Counted from the stretch's first letter, positions 20,636 through 32,993 are shown. The stretch is DNA of 64,000 bases from Tillandsia leiboldiana (GCA_029204045.2 CM055063.1:27163721-27227720), one strand, 5' to 3'. The notes: generated by a model from the letters alone, not told the origin. Translations and numbers: made by a program.

Positions 20636-21975
20636 ATGGGATTCTCATGGATCATTCTTTTGTTGGTCACAATAGTGCACACTCGGGCCACAACAAATTA
20701 AAGAGAGCTAAGAAAACACAACAAAAAGGTGAATTTGTCGAGGTCAGTGATACAGAGGTGGATTGTCACGAGATAGATTGGACTGCATTGACAGATGATG
20801 ATGAATCATTGCCTGAACAAAAGGCGTCCGATGCTTCGAAAGGAAAGCACCCATGGACAAAGGAAAAGCGCCTATGACTAAACCAACCATCTCTGTGAAA
20901 AGGAAACGAGTAACTAGACGTTTTGGACTACGACGAGACGCTGATTTTAACACACCGATTGTTCCTGACTCCCCGCCTCGCGTGGAAGGAGTGTCCGTCA
21001 GCATGGATCGCGTTCGAGCGTTTGAACGTCGTGAATGCATCGGTGAACGTCATGTCAACATTGAAGATCTCCGAAATCACTCACCTGAGTTTGGAACCTT
21101 GATTGAGCAAGCTAATCTCATCCAAGTCTGCCGATTCCCCGAACTACTTGGGTATTGTTTGTATCGTGTAAGGACTTTTTACACGAATGCCACACATCTT
21201 CAAGAAGGAGAACATGGATCAATGCATTTCTATACAATTATCCAAGGGATGAAACTTAAAATCACTCCGCAGCTAATTGGCGAAGTTCTTGGAATGGAAT
21301 CTAACACATCGGGGGTCAACTTTTTGAAAGGAAAAAGTTTGACGAATGCCTTGTGGCAAACAGTGATAGATAAGATTTGTTTGGAAGAACGAATTCAGCT
21401 AATGGTAAAAGGGTAAAATCCAAACATCTTCGACTGGAGTACCGATTTCTAAATTTCATCACGTGTTACAACATTCTACCTAACATGCAGACTAAGGTCG
21501 TGAGATGGGAGAGACTGCTGTTCCTATATCTCTTAGGTCATCCCTCTGAGGCTGTAGGATTGACATGAATATCCCCTACATAATTTGGAATAGAATGTCA
21601 AGAATATTGTACATCCTCATCCTTCTGAGCGACTTCCGTTCCATTAATCATCATGAGGATCTTACAAAAGTTTGACATTGATATAAGCTCGACATCTTAT
21701 CAACACTGTTGGGGGATGATAGATGAGTCAACGATTGTGAAGTCACTCACAAACTACCACATGTTACTCCGACACATTCCACTGGAAAGAAACCTTGTGT
21801 CGGCACCTCGCCTCAACCGTCTCAACAAGCATCAAACAGGCGAATGTCTGAAGAACTCGAGATCATAACGGCATCCCCAATTCATTGACCAAGAAAGTAA
21901 ATTCAATGAGAATTGATCAGAAGCATGTCACTAAGATGGATAAGTGCGTCTGAGGACTCAGACTCGGATGACTAT
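20636..21975 (+). pseudogene. Sire-1 extra (env-position) ORF, broken by frameshifts
   Basis: Relative of the intact Sire-2 ORF at 33689. It opens with a hydrophobic start (SWIILLLVTIVHTR) and then passes through at least four frames: a basic/acidic linker (about 20697-20877), the core with RECIGERHV and ITPQLIGEVLGM (20853-21416), RLEYRFLNFITCYNILPNM and RWERLLFLYLLG (to 21568), and MRILQKFD from 21653. It ends near an acidic EDSDSDD tail. Only about half of the core residues match Sire-2 by eye. The core resembles the 'putative plant transposon protein' domain found in many plant elements; its function is unknown. Some of the frameshifts may be assembly errors, as this zone is rich in single-base indels. 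Confidence 0.7.
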
Positions 21976-22849
21976 TGTGCTTTAACAATTTTGTGCAATT
22001 TGTGCAGGATTTTATCTTTTTAGACTTTAGTTCAGCTTTTAGGACTTATTTAGTTCTAGTTCTTATTTTTCGGAACAATTTTTGAAATCTTTAACTCTCC
22101 TTAAATTTTGTGTTTTTGGCTAATTTTGTGACAAAAAGGGGAGAGAGTTTATAGAGAACTTGAACAATGCTTGAACAATGATTGATTGAACATGATGATG
22201 TGTGATGGAACATCAAGGTAAGGGACTTGAAAATCTTGATTGTGAAAATCTTGAATGATGAAGTTTGTATACATCAAGGTAAGTAATGACTCAACTTCAC
22301 TTGATTTTCAGCTGTATGAATGCATGCCTCGACTAACTATTTGCTAACTATTTGGCATGTAATATAACTAACTTTGTTGATTTTCACTAACAAGTTTGTG
22401 ACACTTGGTTTTGATTGCATAGAAGATATGTTGTTTCTTAACTCTGATCAATTACATATCTAATATATATATAAGTTTGTCACAACATGTTCATGACATT
22501 TGTTTTTTACGTGCAAAGGGATATGTTGGTGTTTATTTAACTATGATCAGTTTACATATCTGAATATAAATGTCATGGTAAGTATAATGAGTTTAAACTT
22601 CATCTCTTTTGTGTTTTTGAATAATACAAAATTCTTGAGGTATCTAACGATTTCTTTTGTCAAGAATGATTTCTTTTTGCAGAGAGTACAGATGTCTAAG
22701 TCTAGAGTCTGTTTTAGGGTTTAACTCATGTATTGTATTTTGGATCTCCATTGTAAATTTTTGTTGTATGGTGATAGCAAACAAAAATATCTTTTTGAAT
22801 TTTCTTTAGTGGATCTATGTTTTGTCACGAAACCGCCAAAGGGGGAGAT
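21976..22849 (+). other. Sire-1 3' spacer with polypurine tracts
   Basis: Non-coding. Holds the Sirevirus-like purine motif GACAAAAAGGGGAGAGAG (about 22129-22146) and the LTR-adjacent tract AAAGGGGGAGAT (22838-22849). Repeated TCGACTAACTAT and ATCAAGGTAAGT motifs are shared with 35330-35480 of Sire-2. The part after about 22620 is again nearly the same as in Sire-2. Confidence 0.65.
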
Positions 22850-24196
22850 TGTTACGGAATTTGAGTTGGCGTAGTTTCGTGAAAGTCTCAAGTCTTGAAG
22901 ATTGAAGGTGAAGAAAGTTGGATCATTTAACTCAATCTCAAGAAAAAGAATTCAAAACAAAATCAGGTATGTTTAACTAAAGAATTTGTGTGATCCGAAT
23001 ACTTCTTGTAGTGTAGAAACACTTGGAAGAATCTTTCATTGCATAAAAATCAAAAACTACTGGACTTGGGGAACATGTTTCAGGATCCGGAATCAGGTTT
23101 TCGATCCGGATCCCGAAGGTGGTTTCGTTCATACATCGGCGCAATCCGGATCTAGTCTCTTGATCCGATCCCGAACTTGAGTTTACCATCTACCTTGAAC
23201 GATCCGGATCTTGCTTCGCAATCCGGATCCCGAACGGTGATGTTTGGTAAACTGTATGAACGATCCGGATCGTAGTCACATGATCCGGATCCCGAACCTT
23301 CGTTTTTCCTGGAATTGGCTGTTTCGTTATGACGATCCGGATCCTAGTTATCACGATCCGGATCGCCGTCCGTAAAAATCCAGAAATGGTTGGTTTTTGA
23401 TTCTTATCTCCTTCCTAGGGTTTCTAAACCTATAAATACACCCTATGTCCTTTCTTTCTAGGGTGAATCCACATAGCCGTCATTTCTTGTATCATCTTAT
23501 ACGGCTATAGATCCACATATAGAGAAGAAAGGAAATCATTAGAGAAGACTCTATGTTTCTTTCATCTATATTGAATTAGTTTGATTCTAGGTTTTCATAC
23601 TCACATCTTGAGTTGAATCAACTAATGAATACTTAGATGGTATTTCCGATCTATCTTTGATCTAAGTATTCGGCGGATCATCACCACCCAAAAAACAACG
23701 ATTTTCCCCAAAAATCGGCGCGTGGATTCGCGTGTCCTTGTGGATTCAAGGTTCAATCGCTCTCGTGGATTCGGAGCGAGGCACGTTCGTGGATTCGAAC
23801 GGTGCTATGGGTGAAGACCGTGGATTCGGTCGGACGTCGTGGATTCGACGTTGGACGCCGTGGATTCGGCGTTGGGCGCAGATCGTGGATTCGAGAAGCG
23901 TCGGAGCGAGCGGAGAAGATCCTCTAGGAGCGTATGGAAAGGTTGAGTCGTAAGTGTGTACGGTAAATCACCTTGTACGTGTTTTAATTCTAGTGGATTT
24001 CTGCCGTGTTATCGGTCCCGTGGTTTTTTACTACTCCGGTGATGGAGTTTTCCACGTAAAAAATCTTGCGTGTTATTTTATTTCCGCATTGGTTTTATCG
24101 CAACGATTTTTTGGAGTGTTTATACGTTTTACACCTATTCACCCCCCTCTAGGTGTTTCTTCCCCTATTTAGATCCGTCTTATATACGACCCAACA
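22850..24196 (+). mobile_element. Sire-1 3' LTR
   Basis: Begins TGTTACGG after the polypurine tract and ends ACCCAACA. It is collinear with the 5' LTR, with the palindrome array (about 23083-23360), TATA box and GTGGATTC array (about 23718-23905). It differs from the 5' LTR mostly by one-base insertions and deletions, an error pattern rather than ageing. Confidence 0.88.
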
Positions 24197-24440
24197 AAAG
24201 ATCTTTCGAATTCCTCTTTGGCAATCTAGAGCGAGTTTTTGGGTAGTAAATTTCCGACTTCCTCAACAGATGCACCAACCGTATTCCACGGATTGCCATA
24301 CCCGCCTCATCAATTGCGATAAGAAAAGCTCTCATCCGCCTTTCCAATAAGCATAATTAGTCCCATCAAAAAGGGAGGTCTATAAATATTACCACTTTCA
24401 CCCGACATGATAGATAAACCTAAAACCCGCTCTGATACCA
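24197..24440 (-). pseudogene. gag: Sire-M gag N-terminus and primer site
   Basis: On the minus strand this is the start of the Gag interrupted at 12508: a Met near 24409, the copia Gag opening (RPPFLMG, then an ANYAYWK-like part in shifted frame) and the EEF...SSYNGKG region at the Sire-1 junction. At least one frameshift is present. The complement of the tRNA-Met primer site, CTCTGATACCA, lies at 24430-24440, two bases from the LTR. Confidence 0.75.
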
Positions 24441-24442
24441 AT

Positions 24443-25068
24443 TGTTGGTTTTTATAATATTAAAGGATCCACACGATCCACACTGATCTAATATGGTACT
24501 ATCAACCAACTAGAGGGGGGTGAATAGGTGTAATACTTATAAAACCAATCTCGTGCAAAATAAAACCAATGCGGAAAAATAAAAAAGAACACACCGAGAT
24601 ATACGTGGAAACTCAATCCAGAAAAAAACCACGGCCAACACGCAATAACATCCCCTAAGAAACGAGAATACAAGTGATTTACCGACTCCACGACTCAAAC
24701 CCCTTCCATCACTTCTTCGGACCTTGCGCTCCACCGATTGCAAGTCCACTGCACACGTTCGAATCCACGAACGCCACTCGAATCACGAGCACACGTTTTC
24801 GAATCCACGAAACGCCTTTAACACACCGAATCCACGAATTCCACGTCGTCCACGACGCAAACTTAGCCGATAGAAATGTTGTTTCGATGGTGATCCTTTG
24901 GCTTAGATTATCATTGAAGAACCCGTAGAAGGAATCTCTAAGCAAAGACTAGATCAATTCGACAAAAGATAGATCTTGAAGAACCGTCGAATTGACCTAA
25001 AAGAGGCTATAAGAAGACGATAAAAACCTAGCCTCTAGGGTTGCTCTCAAGTGGTTTTTAAAATAATC
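24443..25068 (-). mobile_element. Sire-M 5' LTR (minus strand), U3 lost
   Basis: Matches 9887-10520, with many single-base gaps. It contains the complements of the GTGGATTC inverted repeats at about 24757-24855. Homology ends at about 25068, where the unclassified element begins with TGTAATG. The U3 part with TATA box and palindromes is missing. Confidence 0.78.
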
Positions 25069-25139
25069 TGTAATGTACCATATTTGTATATAAAAATATA
25101 AGATAATGGTATGAAATTACTATTTTTATTGAATTCGGA

Positions 25140-25780
25140 GAAAAGTGAGTTGTAGTTGAAATTTGATTTCAAATTCTAAAGCTTAAGTTCGCCGACTTCT
25201 GCGAGTGGAGAACTCAGCAAAAATCTTTAACTCATTTCAAATGTAATTACAGTGAGTCGTAAGTATTCGAATCGCCGTAAAGCCTTGAGTCGAAAAGTGA
25301 GTTGTAGTTTAGAATTGGACTTTCAAATTTCAAAGCTTAAGTTCGCCGATTTCTGCGAAGTGGCGAAACTCAGCAAACAAATACTTGTAACACATTTCAA
25401 AATGTAATTACAAGTGAGTCGTAAGTATTTTGAATCGACGCAAAGGCCGTGAGTCGAAAAGTGAGTTGTAGTTGAGAATTTGGAGTTCAAATTCAAAGGC
25501 TTAAGTTCGCCGATTCTGGAAAGTGGCGAAACTCAGCAAAAATTCTGTAACACATTTCAAATGTAATTAAAGTGGGTGGAAGCATTTCGAATCGATGAAA
25601 AGTGCCGTTGAGTCGAAAAGTGAGTTGTATTGAAAGTCAAAGCTTCAAGCTTGTAAAATTTAAGCCCACGTTCCGCCGATTCCGCAAAATGGCGAAATGC
25701 GGCGAGAAGACTTGTAACATGTTTTGAATATGATTACAGTCGGTTCGTTGCGTTTCGGGCTGACGCAAAGGGCACGGGTC
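25140..25780 (+). repeat. Four tandem units of about 160 bp
   Basis: Units begin GAAAAGTGAGTTGTA at 25140, 25292, 25456 and 25615 (a fifth partial at 25781), with periods 152-166. Each contains TTAAGTTCGCCGA, GTGGCGAAACTCAGC and CATTTCAAATGTAATTA. The first three are close; the fourth is more diverged. Confidence 0.88.
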
Positions 25781-26313
25781 GAAAAGTGACTTGACCCCGA
25801 GGACTTAGGCAAATTCTGAAATTTCTGAAATGGGATCACGAAGCATTTTCGGAGCCTTGTTTCGGAGACGTAGATTGGCCCAAAATTTAAAAGAAATCGT
25901 GAGGTGTCTCACAAACGTTTTCTGAGTAAGAGGGTGAAAAACCTAGGTGAGCGATTAAGGAAAATTGGAGAACGAAGCGAAGAAAAATGGCTTCGTGAAT
26001 TCTGAAACTGCAGTTTTTGACAGTGCGTTGATCGCGAAGCTTTTTCCGGGGCTCCGCTTTTTCGAGAGCTTAGAGTAGTCTAAAAATTTTAAAAAATCAT
26101 GGGAAGTTTAAGAAAAATTTGTAAATAAGGGAGAAAAAATTCGATTTCGATTTTTCAGTTGACGGAAAAATGCGGAGGAAGAAGGGTACCCGAAATTGCT
26201 CACTGCAGGGTGAAACACTGCAGAATTGGAGGGCCAAATTTAGAGAAATGGGTAAGCTGGGGGCATTTGTAAATTTTGCTTTTCCCCCACCACCCCATGC
26301 AGAGATTAAATGT

Positions 26314-26335
26314 TCTCTCTCTCTCTCTCCTCTCT
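26314..26335 (+). repeat. CT microsatellite
   Basis: Pure CT dinucleotide run followed by CTCTCTGCTCTCTCC and later by a GAA-rich stretch. Confidence 0.9.
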
Positions 26336-27021
26336 TAGTTACACTCTCTGCTCTCTCCTCTTTTCTGCTGGAGCAGGAACGCAAGAAGAAGAGAAAGAAG
26401 ACGAAGGAAGAAAAAGAAGAAGAGAAGAAAGGACAAGAAAAGAAATGAAGAAAAGAAGAATTTAATTTTTCTTCTTTTCTTTCTTTCAATGAACAAAACT
26501 CCATTCCATCTCCTCTTTTGGTCGATGAACATCCAAAAAGGTGATAGAAAACCCTAGAATCTAAATTTCTATGGTCTCTTTGTTATCAAAAGAGATAAAA
26601 ATTAATTTAACAGGCTTTCTCGCCTTAAAGGTTTTAGTAATCCTTTTGTGAACCCTTTGGAGCCTTCCAAAGAGAACTTTCACTTCCTTTTTTCACATCT
26701 ATTTTGAGCAAGAGAAATCAAAAGTATAGTTAATGATTTGGGGATACATTTTGAATAGCTTTTTTTGGGTCCAAAAGTTTGGAAAAACCCCACAAGGAGC
26801 TTTTTCCCCTTGATAGGTTTTCCACTAAGTTAAAGAGATCAAAACTTCTCTTTCATGTGAGACAGAGGAAATATAGAGTTTCTCTTATGTAACTCTTATG
26901 GGGTTTGAAATGGCAAGGAGCTAATTTCCTTCATGGTTATATCATAATTAGGGTTCTCTTTTGAAGATCAAAATATTATGAGGTCAAAATATCCCCTATT
27001 ACCAGAGTATGTTAGGAAGGG

Positions 27022-27121
27022 NNNNNNNNNNNNNNNNNNNNNNNNNNNNNNNNNNNNNNNNNNNNNNNNNNNNNNNNNNNNNNNNNNNNNNNNNNNNNNN
27101 NNNNNNNNNNNNNNNNNNNNN
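27022..27121. other. Assembly gap (100 N)
   Basis: Exactly 100 undetermined bases, a common placeholder for a gap of unknown size. The 5' LTR and gag start of Sire-2, and the whole 5' LTR of Tek-A with its left flank, are missing here, so the true distance is probably several kilobases. Confidence 0.97.
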
Positions 27122-28914
27122 GGAAGAGTTAGATTCATCTTCTTACAATGGCAAGGGAATTATGCATATTTTTAATGCCTTATCTCAAACTGAATTCTCT
27201 CGCGTCTCGGCATGTGAGACTGCGAAAGAAATCTGGGATGTTCTTCAGGTTACACATGAGGGAACTAACCCTCGTGAAGATTCAGAAACTGCAAATGCTT
27301 ACGAGCAAGTTTGACTCTATCTTAATGGCAGAAAATGAATCTTTCACGGACTACTATACACGATTGCAAGACATCGTGAAACTCATGTGCTAATCTGGGA
27401 GAGAAGATTCCAGAATTTAAGATTGTAAGAAAAATCTTAAGAACTCTTCCTGAACGATTTCGCCCAAAGGTTACTGCCATTGAAACTATTAACACCCGGA
27501 CGAAATACGTGTAGAAGAATTAGTTGGTTCATTACAAACTTATTGAAATGACATTTACTACTAACAATTCTTCTGGAAAGGCATCCACTTCTAAGTCTTC
27601 AGGTTATGCGTTGAAAACAACTAAGGAAGAAGACGCGGATACATCCTCCTCATACGATGACGAGAACCTTTCTATGGAGGAATTTGAGAAGCAGCTCGCT
27701 CTCTTGACAAGGAAGTTTCGCCGCAACTTTCGAAGGGGTAATTCAAGCAAATCTCCATCCTTCGGAAAGTCGAACAAAGGCAAGGGTACTTCAGGTTACA
27801 AGTCAAGAAAGCAAGAGAACTTCTCAAAGGATAAGAAAAGCTCAGAAGGACAACTACAATGCTTCAAATGTCGAGGCTACGGCCACATTGCAACGGAATG
27901 TCCTAACAAGTATCCGGCAAAGAAGAAGGCGATGCAAGTCGTCACTTGGGATGACAACTCAACGTCAAATGAGTCGTCTTCGAGTGATGAAGGAAAAAGC
28001 TCCACCGCATTCCACGCGTCCGTATCTTCACCCTTCATGTGCTTTATGGCAAGTACATCTGAGTCGTTGTCCAACTCCACTGTTGAAAAGAACGCAACGG
28101 ACAACGAATCGGATGATTCGGAAGGTGAAGATTTTGCTCTAGCCTACCACAGACTTTTGAGGGACTCAAAGAAAGTGGCTAAGCAAAACAAGAGTTTGAG
28201 AGGGAGAGTGCATGATCTCGAAGAAGAAGCCAAAAGAGCGACTTCTCTCTCAAACGCTCTTTGAAGTGGAAAGGGAAAACCTGATAAAAGAAAATGCTTC
28301 CCTTCAAGAGTCCAATGAGCAACTTGAGAAGGAACATACAAATCTGGTGGATAACGCGAATCACTTCTCAAAGCTCTACAACGAGGCTCGACAGGATAAC
28401 CTGGAAATGACAAAGACCATTTTTCCAACTCAAGAATGACTTACAGCGATTCTCTTCAGGAAGGAGTAAGTTGGATAGACTTCTTGGTCTTGGTCAATCA
28501 AATAGGTTCAGCCTCGGATACACTCAAACTGGAAACAGTCCAAGTTCGAGTGAGACAGTTTTTGTGCCTCAGTCGGTATCTCCTCCTCCGACACCGGAAT
28601 TCAAGACAAACAACGACAACAAACCTACTTCATCCTCTTTGGGATCGTCAAGATCTAAGGTATGTTTTCGTTGTGGTGTTTCAGGGCACATAAGAAGATA
28701 TTGCAAGACGGGAGTCGAACGCTCATCTCAAAGACCTCTTGCAACAACTACCAAAACGGCTCCTCCCCGAAAATCAAAGCAAAACTTTTCAAATGAAAAG
28801 AGATTTGGTAGTTCATCGCGCAAGACGATTACATCAAGGAACAACAATCGCTATAACAAGACGCCTTCACCTAGGCATATAACTTCTCGACCATTACCGA
28901 CGCACTCCAAAAGG
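27122..28914 (+). pseudogene. gag: Sire-2 gag, 5' truncated and frameshifted
   Basis: Gives the Sire-1 Gag sequence from the SSYNGKG region on, with knuckles CFKCRGYGHIATEC and CFRCGVSGHIRRYC and the coiled coil. One-base differences from Sire-1 break the frame near 27272, 27379, 27490, 27541, 28260 and 28425. Most are in or next to base runs, and the clustering near the gap suggests assembly errors as much as decay. The end of gag runs in frame into pol (28471-29682), which shows the natural single gag-pol frame of this family. Confidence 0.85.
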
Positions 28915-31900
28915 GTTTGGGTGCGCAAAGGTGAAATTTTCCCTTGTCTTGTTTCCAATGTTTCCTTGCATGCATATGATAGTTCGTCTTGGTATCTGGA
29001 TAGCGGGTGTTCCCGTCACATGACCGGTGACAAAAATAGTTTTCAAAGTCTTGAGAAAATCTCCGGAGGACACGTTGTTTTCGGAGACGGTCGATCTTCC
29101 AAAATTGTTGGAAAAGGGACGGTAGCTATTCCAGATGGCCCGATTTTGAAAAACGTCTTATTTGTTGATGGCCTTATGACTAACCTCATAAGCATAAGTC
29201 AACTTTGCGACAATGGTTTTTCAGTTAACTTTTCATCGGTTGAATGCGTTGTAACTGATAAGGACCATGTCTTCTTTCTAAAAGGGGTTAGATCTGAAAA
29301 CAATTGTTATGTTGTTCCTAATAAATTTTCTGAAAATTGTAACTTAGCCGCTTTGAATAATGAAACTCTTTGGCATGAAAGGCTAGGTCACTTAAATTTT
29401 AAGGAACTTACTAGAATTTCAAACAAGGACGTGGTCAAGGGGATTCCAAAGCTTTTATTTAAACAAAACGTTGTGTGTGGTGGTTGCCAAAAGGGAAAAC
29501 AGTCTAGGACTGCACACAAGAACTTGAACCACGTTGGTACAAAACGGCCCTTGGAACTTTTGCACATGGACTTAATGGGGCCGACCCGTCAACCATCTTT
29601 GGGAGGTAAATGGTACATCTTTTTATTGGTTGATGATTTCTCTCGGTTTTCTTGGGTAGCATTTTTTAAAAGAGAAAGCTGATACGTTTGACTCTTTTCA
29701 TGAGATTTGCTATCGTATTATGATTGAAAAGAATGAAAAGATCATTCGTGTTAGAAGTGATAGAGGTGGAGAATTCATAAATTCAAAATTTATTGATTTT
29801 TGCACTTCAAATGGAATCAAACATGAATTCTCGGCACCCTATACACCTCAGCAGAATGGTGTTGTTGAGCGCAAGAACAGGGTTGTTCAAGAGATGGCGC
29901 GTGTGATGCTTCATAGCCGGAATTTGCCGCTACATTTTTGGGCTGAAGCTGTGAACACCGCTGTCTATGTCATTAATAGAGTTTACTTGCGCCCAGGAAC
30001 TTTAAATACACCATATGAGCTGTGGTTTAGTAGAAAACCCAATATCAAATATTTTCGTGTCTTCGGGAGTCGATGTTACATTTTACGTGACCGTGAAAAT
30101 CTTAGAAAGTTCGACTCTCGAAGTGATGAAGGGATCTTTCTGGGTTATTCTACGAATAGCAGAGCATATCGAGTATTTAACATTGAATCTAAGACGATCG
30201 TAGAATCTATAAATATTAAAGTAGATGAAGCTTTTCACTTTGAAACTGGAAAATCTACCCTCGATATCTCTCTAGATGATGATTCTCCTGCTAGTGCATC
30301 TTCTCATAATAATACTTCCAATATTAATGATGCATCTAATGGTTCTTCTAGTTTATCTGATGTGCAGGAATCATCTCATATATCTCCGAGTACTCCGCTT
30401 CAACAAACGTTACGAATCTCCAAGGATCATCCGGAATCGAATATTATTGGAGATCCACAAGAAGGAGTCAGAACTCGGAGGCAGTTGGTTTGTGGATTCG
30501 CTTGCTACGTATCTTTAATCGAACCAAAGAACATAGATGAAGCTCTTCAGGATGACTACTGGATTAAAGCAATGCAGGAAGAGCTCCATCAATTTGAGCG
30601 AAACAAAGTCTGGGAATTAACGAAGCCTCCAAAGCAACACAATGTGATAGGTACCAAATGGATCTTCAAGAACAAGAAAAATGAGGATGGTACTATCATC
30701 AGGAACAAGGCACGATTAGTTGCTCAAGGCTACTCTCAAGTAGAAGGTATAGACTTTGACGAAACATTCGCCCCTGTAGCTAGACTCGAGTCCATTCGTA
30801 TACTGTTTGCTATTGCTTGTCATTTTAAAATCAAATTATTTCAAATGGACGTTAAGAGCGCATTTCTAAATGGGTTTTTAAATGAGGAAGTTTATGTGGC
30901 TCAACCGAAAGGTTTTGTAGATCATAAACAACCTAACCATGTTTTTCGTTTGAAAAAGGCTCTTTACGGTCTGAAACAAGCACCGCGAGCATGGTACGAA
31001 AGGTTAACAAAGCACCTTTTGGAGAAGGGCTATACTCGAGGGGGAGCTGATAGGACTCTCTTTGTGAAGCATTATCAAAACAATTTCATTGTAGCACAAA
31101 TATATGTCGATGACATAGTATTTGGTGCAACAAGAGATAACGATGCTTCTAAATTCGCGGAGACCATGGAAAGCGAATTTGAGATGTCCATGATGGGCGA
31201 ATTGACTTATTTTCTTGGATTGCAAATTAAACAAAATGATGAAGGTATTCACTTGAGTCAATCCAAGTATGCAATGGAGTTGGTCAAAAAGTTTGATCTA
31301 GAAAATTGTAAAGATTTTTCGACTCCAATGGGAACTAGCCACAAGGGACTTGGAAGTGAATCACATAGTGAGAATGTAGACGAGAAATTGTATCGAAGTA
31401 TGATTGGAAGTCTACTTTACCTCACGGCTAGTCGCCCGGATATATCTTTTGGTGTTGGGATTTGCGCGAGATATCAATCAGCACCAAAGGAGGTTCACCT
31501 GAAAGCGGTGAAAAGGATCATCCGGTATATCAAAGGATCAATTAATTTCGGAATTTGGTATCCTATGGGAACAAGTTTGGATATTGTTGGATACTCAGAT
31601 GCCGATTGGGCAGGATCAGTGGATGATCGGAAAAGCACGAGTGGTGCATGCTCCTATCTTGGCCATTGCCTTGTTGCATGGCACAGTAAAAAGCAGAATT
31701 GCATAGCACTCTCGACTGCCGAAGCGGAATACATTTCAGCTGGAAGTTGCTCAACTCAACTCATTTGGATGAAAAGCGTACTGAGCGACTTCCGCATTTC
31801 AGCATCTTCGGTAACAATACTTTGTGACAACACTAGTGCTATTAACATTTCTAAAAACCCTGTGTTGCACTCTAGAACAAAACATATTGAACTTAGATAT

Positions 31901-32050
31901 CATTTCCTTAGAGAGCTAGTTGAATCAAATACTCTTCAACTTTCATATATTTCAACTGAGGATCAATTAGCTGACATTCTAACAAAACCTTTGGATCAAA
32001 AACGTTTTATTCATTTACGAAAAGCAATTGGGATGCTTTCCTTGAAATAA
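28915..32050 (+). pseudogene. pol: Sire-2 Pol, one frameshift
   Basis: Protease (WYLDSGCSRHMTG), integrase (HHCC; RSDRGGEF with the catalytic Asp intact), RT (YVDD intact) and RNase H are all present. The frame is broken once, near 29665, where TTTTTTAAAAG replaces TTTTTGAGAG of Sire-1. From 29720 to 32050 the frame is open for 776 codons and ends in a normal LRKAIGMLSLK tail, which is frameshifted in Sire-1. Apart from the one break all catalytic residues I can check are conserved, so this is the better preserved Pol of the two. Confidence 0.9.
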
Positions 32051-32993
32051 TCCTCTTTTTGAAATCTTTGCTTAGGATAGGTTTTGTATTTGTTTTTGTT
32101 TTGTTCATTATCTATGTTTGTACATAGGACATAAATTGAGCATAGATCATAATTGACTTTAATTGCATCTTTTCGCACATTTAGAAATTTATTATGCTTT
32201 TGCCATCATAATATTTCACTGTTGCAATGATCATTTATGTTAATTAAATCATCTTCTAAAAGTGATCAAAGTCAATTTCTCTCTCTCTATGATCTCTTGG
32301 TATAGTCATTATCTTATTTGACTGCTTAGTCGAGTATGAAATCGAGATCAATTTTTGGTTGAATACTTCATATCTTAAATAATTGATAGCCAATTGAGGG
32401 GGAGTCTTAGAAAAGGTAAAATGCTCAAAAGATGTGGAAAGAGTTACATCCCAATGAGGAGTGTGAAAACTACCACCACATGGAGGAAAGAGCTACCACC
32501 TCGGTCGTCCGAGTATTGTGTGCAGCTACCACATGTATACCAAGCATGGTTGTTCAAATTTTTGATTAAGTAAAATGCATGTTGAAATACTTGACTCTGT
32601 CAAATTTCAAGGTTGGTATAAGGTGGGTTTTTAATGAAAGATGCTCAAAGAGCCACTCTCTTCAACAGATTGTCTAGATATATTATCTACTATATTTGGG
32701 ATTTCAAACATCTATTAATCTTTGTATTTCATTTTCTTTACTGAATTGATGATTTGATAAAGGCATTACTCATAAGATCAAGTTAGATGTGATTGAAGGT
32801 GTTCAACGTTAAGGGATTTAATTCTTGTAAATTCTCGTTTCATTTTTGGATATTATTGATAGTTTTGGCATAATCTAATTCTTGTTGTATGAAACGATGA
32901 TTTTTGTTTAAAGTTGATACACATTTGTGCTTACAATCTTTTTCTGGTTTTTCTTGAATTTCTCTAAAATTTTCTAAAGAAAAAGTTGGGGCC
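32051..32993 (+). other. Sire-2 spacer after pol
   Basis: Non-coding counterpart of 18991-19935, with the same TGAGGGGGAGTC purine tract (about 32394-32405) and GCTACCAC motifs. Confidence 0.6.

Larger units (their letters stand above)
12509..24196 (+). mobile_element. Sire-1, nearly complete Sirevirus-type Ty1/copia element (11.7 kb)
   Basis: Two LTRs (1338 and 1347 bp) enclose PBS, gag, pol, an extra ORF and a polypurine tract. The element sits inside the gag gene of Sire-M: the left flank ends GTAAGAAG and the right flank begins AAAGATCTTTCG, which rejoin into a continuous Gag frame (SSYNGKG). The target duplication is imperfect (AGAAG against AAAG plus one base). The Sirevirus assignment rests on the long coiled-coil Gag with two knuckles, the ORF downstream of pol, multiple polypurine tracts and palindrome-rich LTRs, all known traits of that genus. 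Confidence 0.92.
25069..27021 (+). mobile_element. Unclassified LTR-like sequence cut by the assembly gap
   Basis: Starts TGTAATGTACC exactly where Sire-M LTR homology ends, as expected of an LTR inserted there. It contains four 160-bp tandem units, a CT microsatellite with purine-rich complement (26314-26480), and leader-like sequence (AAAACCCTAG at about 26549). No coding region is credible; open frames at 26097-26532 arise from CT/GA repeats. The family cannot be assigned and no PBS is seen before the gap. Confidence 0.5.

Noticed and set aside
26097..26532. Lys/Glu-rich or Phe/Ser-rich frames
   Set aside because: They are translations of CT and GAA microsatellite sequence.
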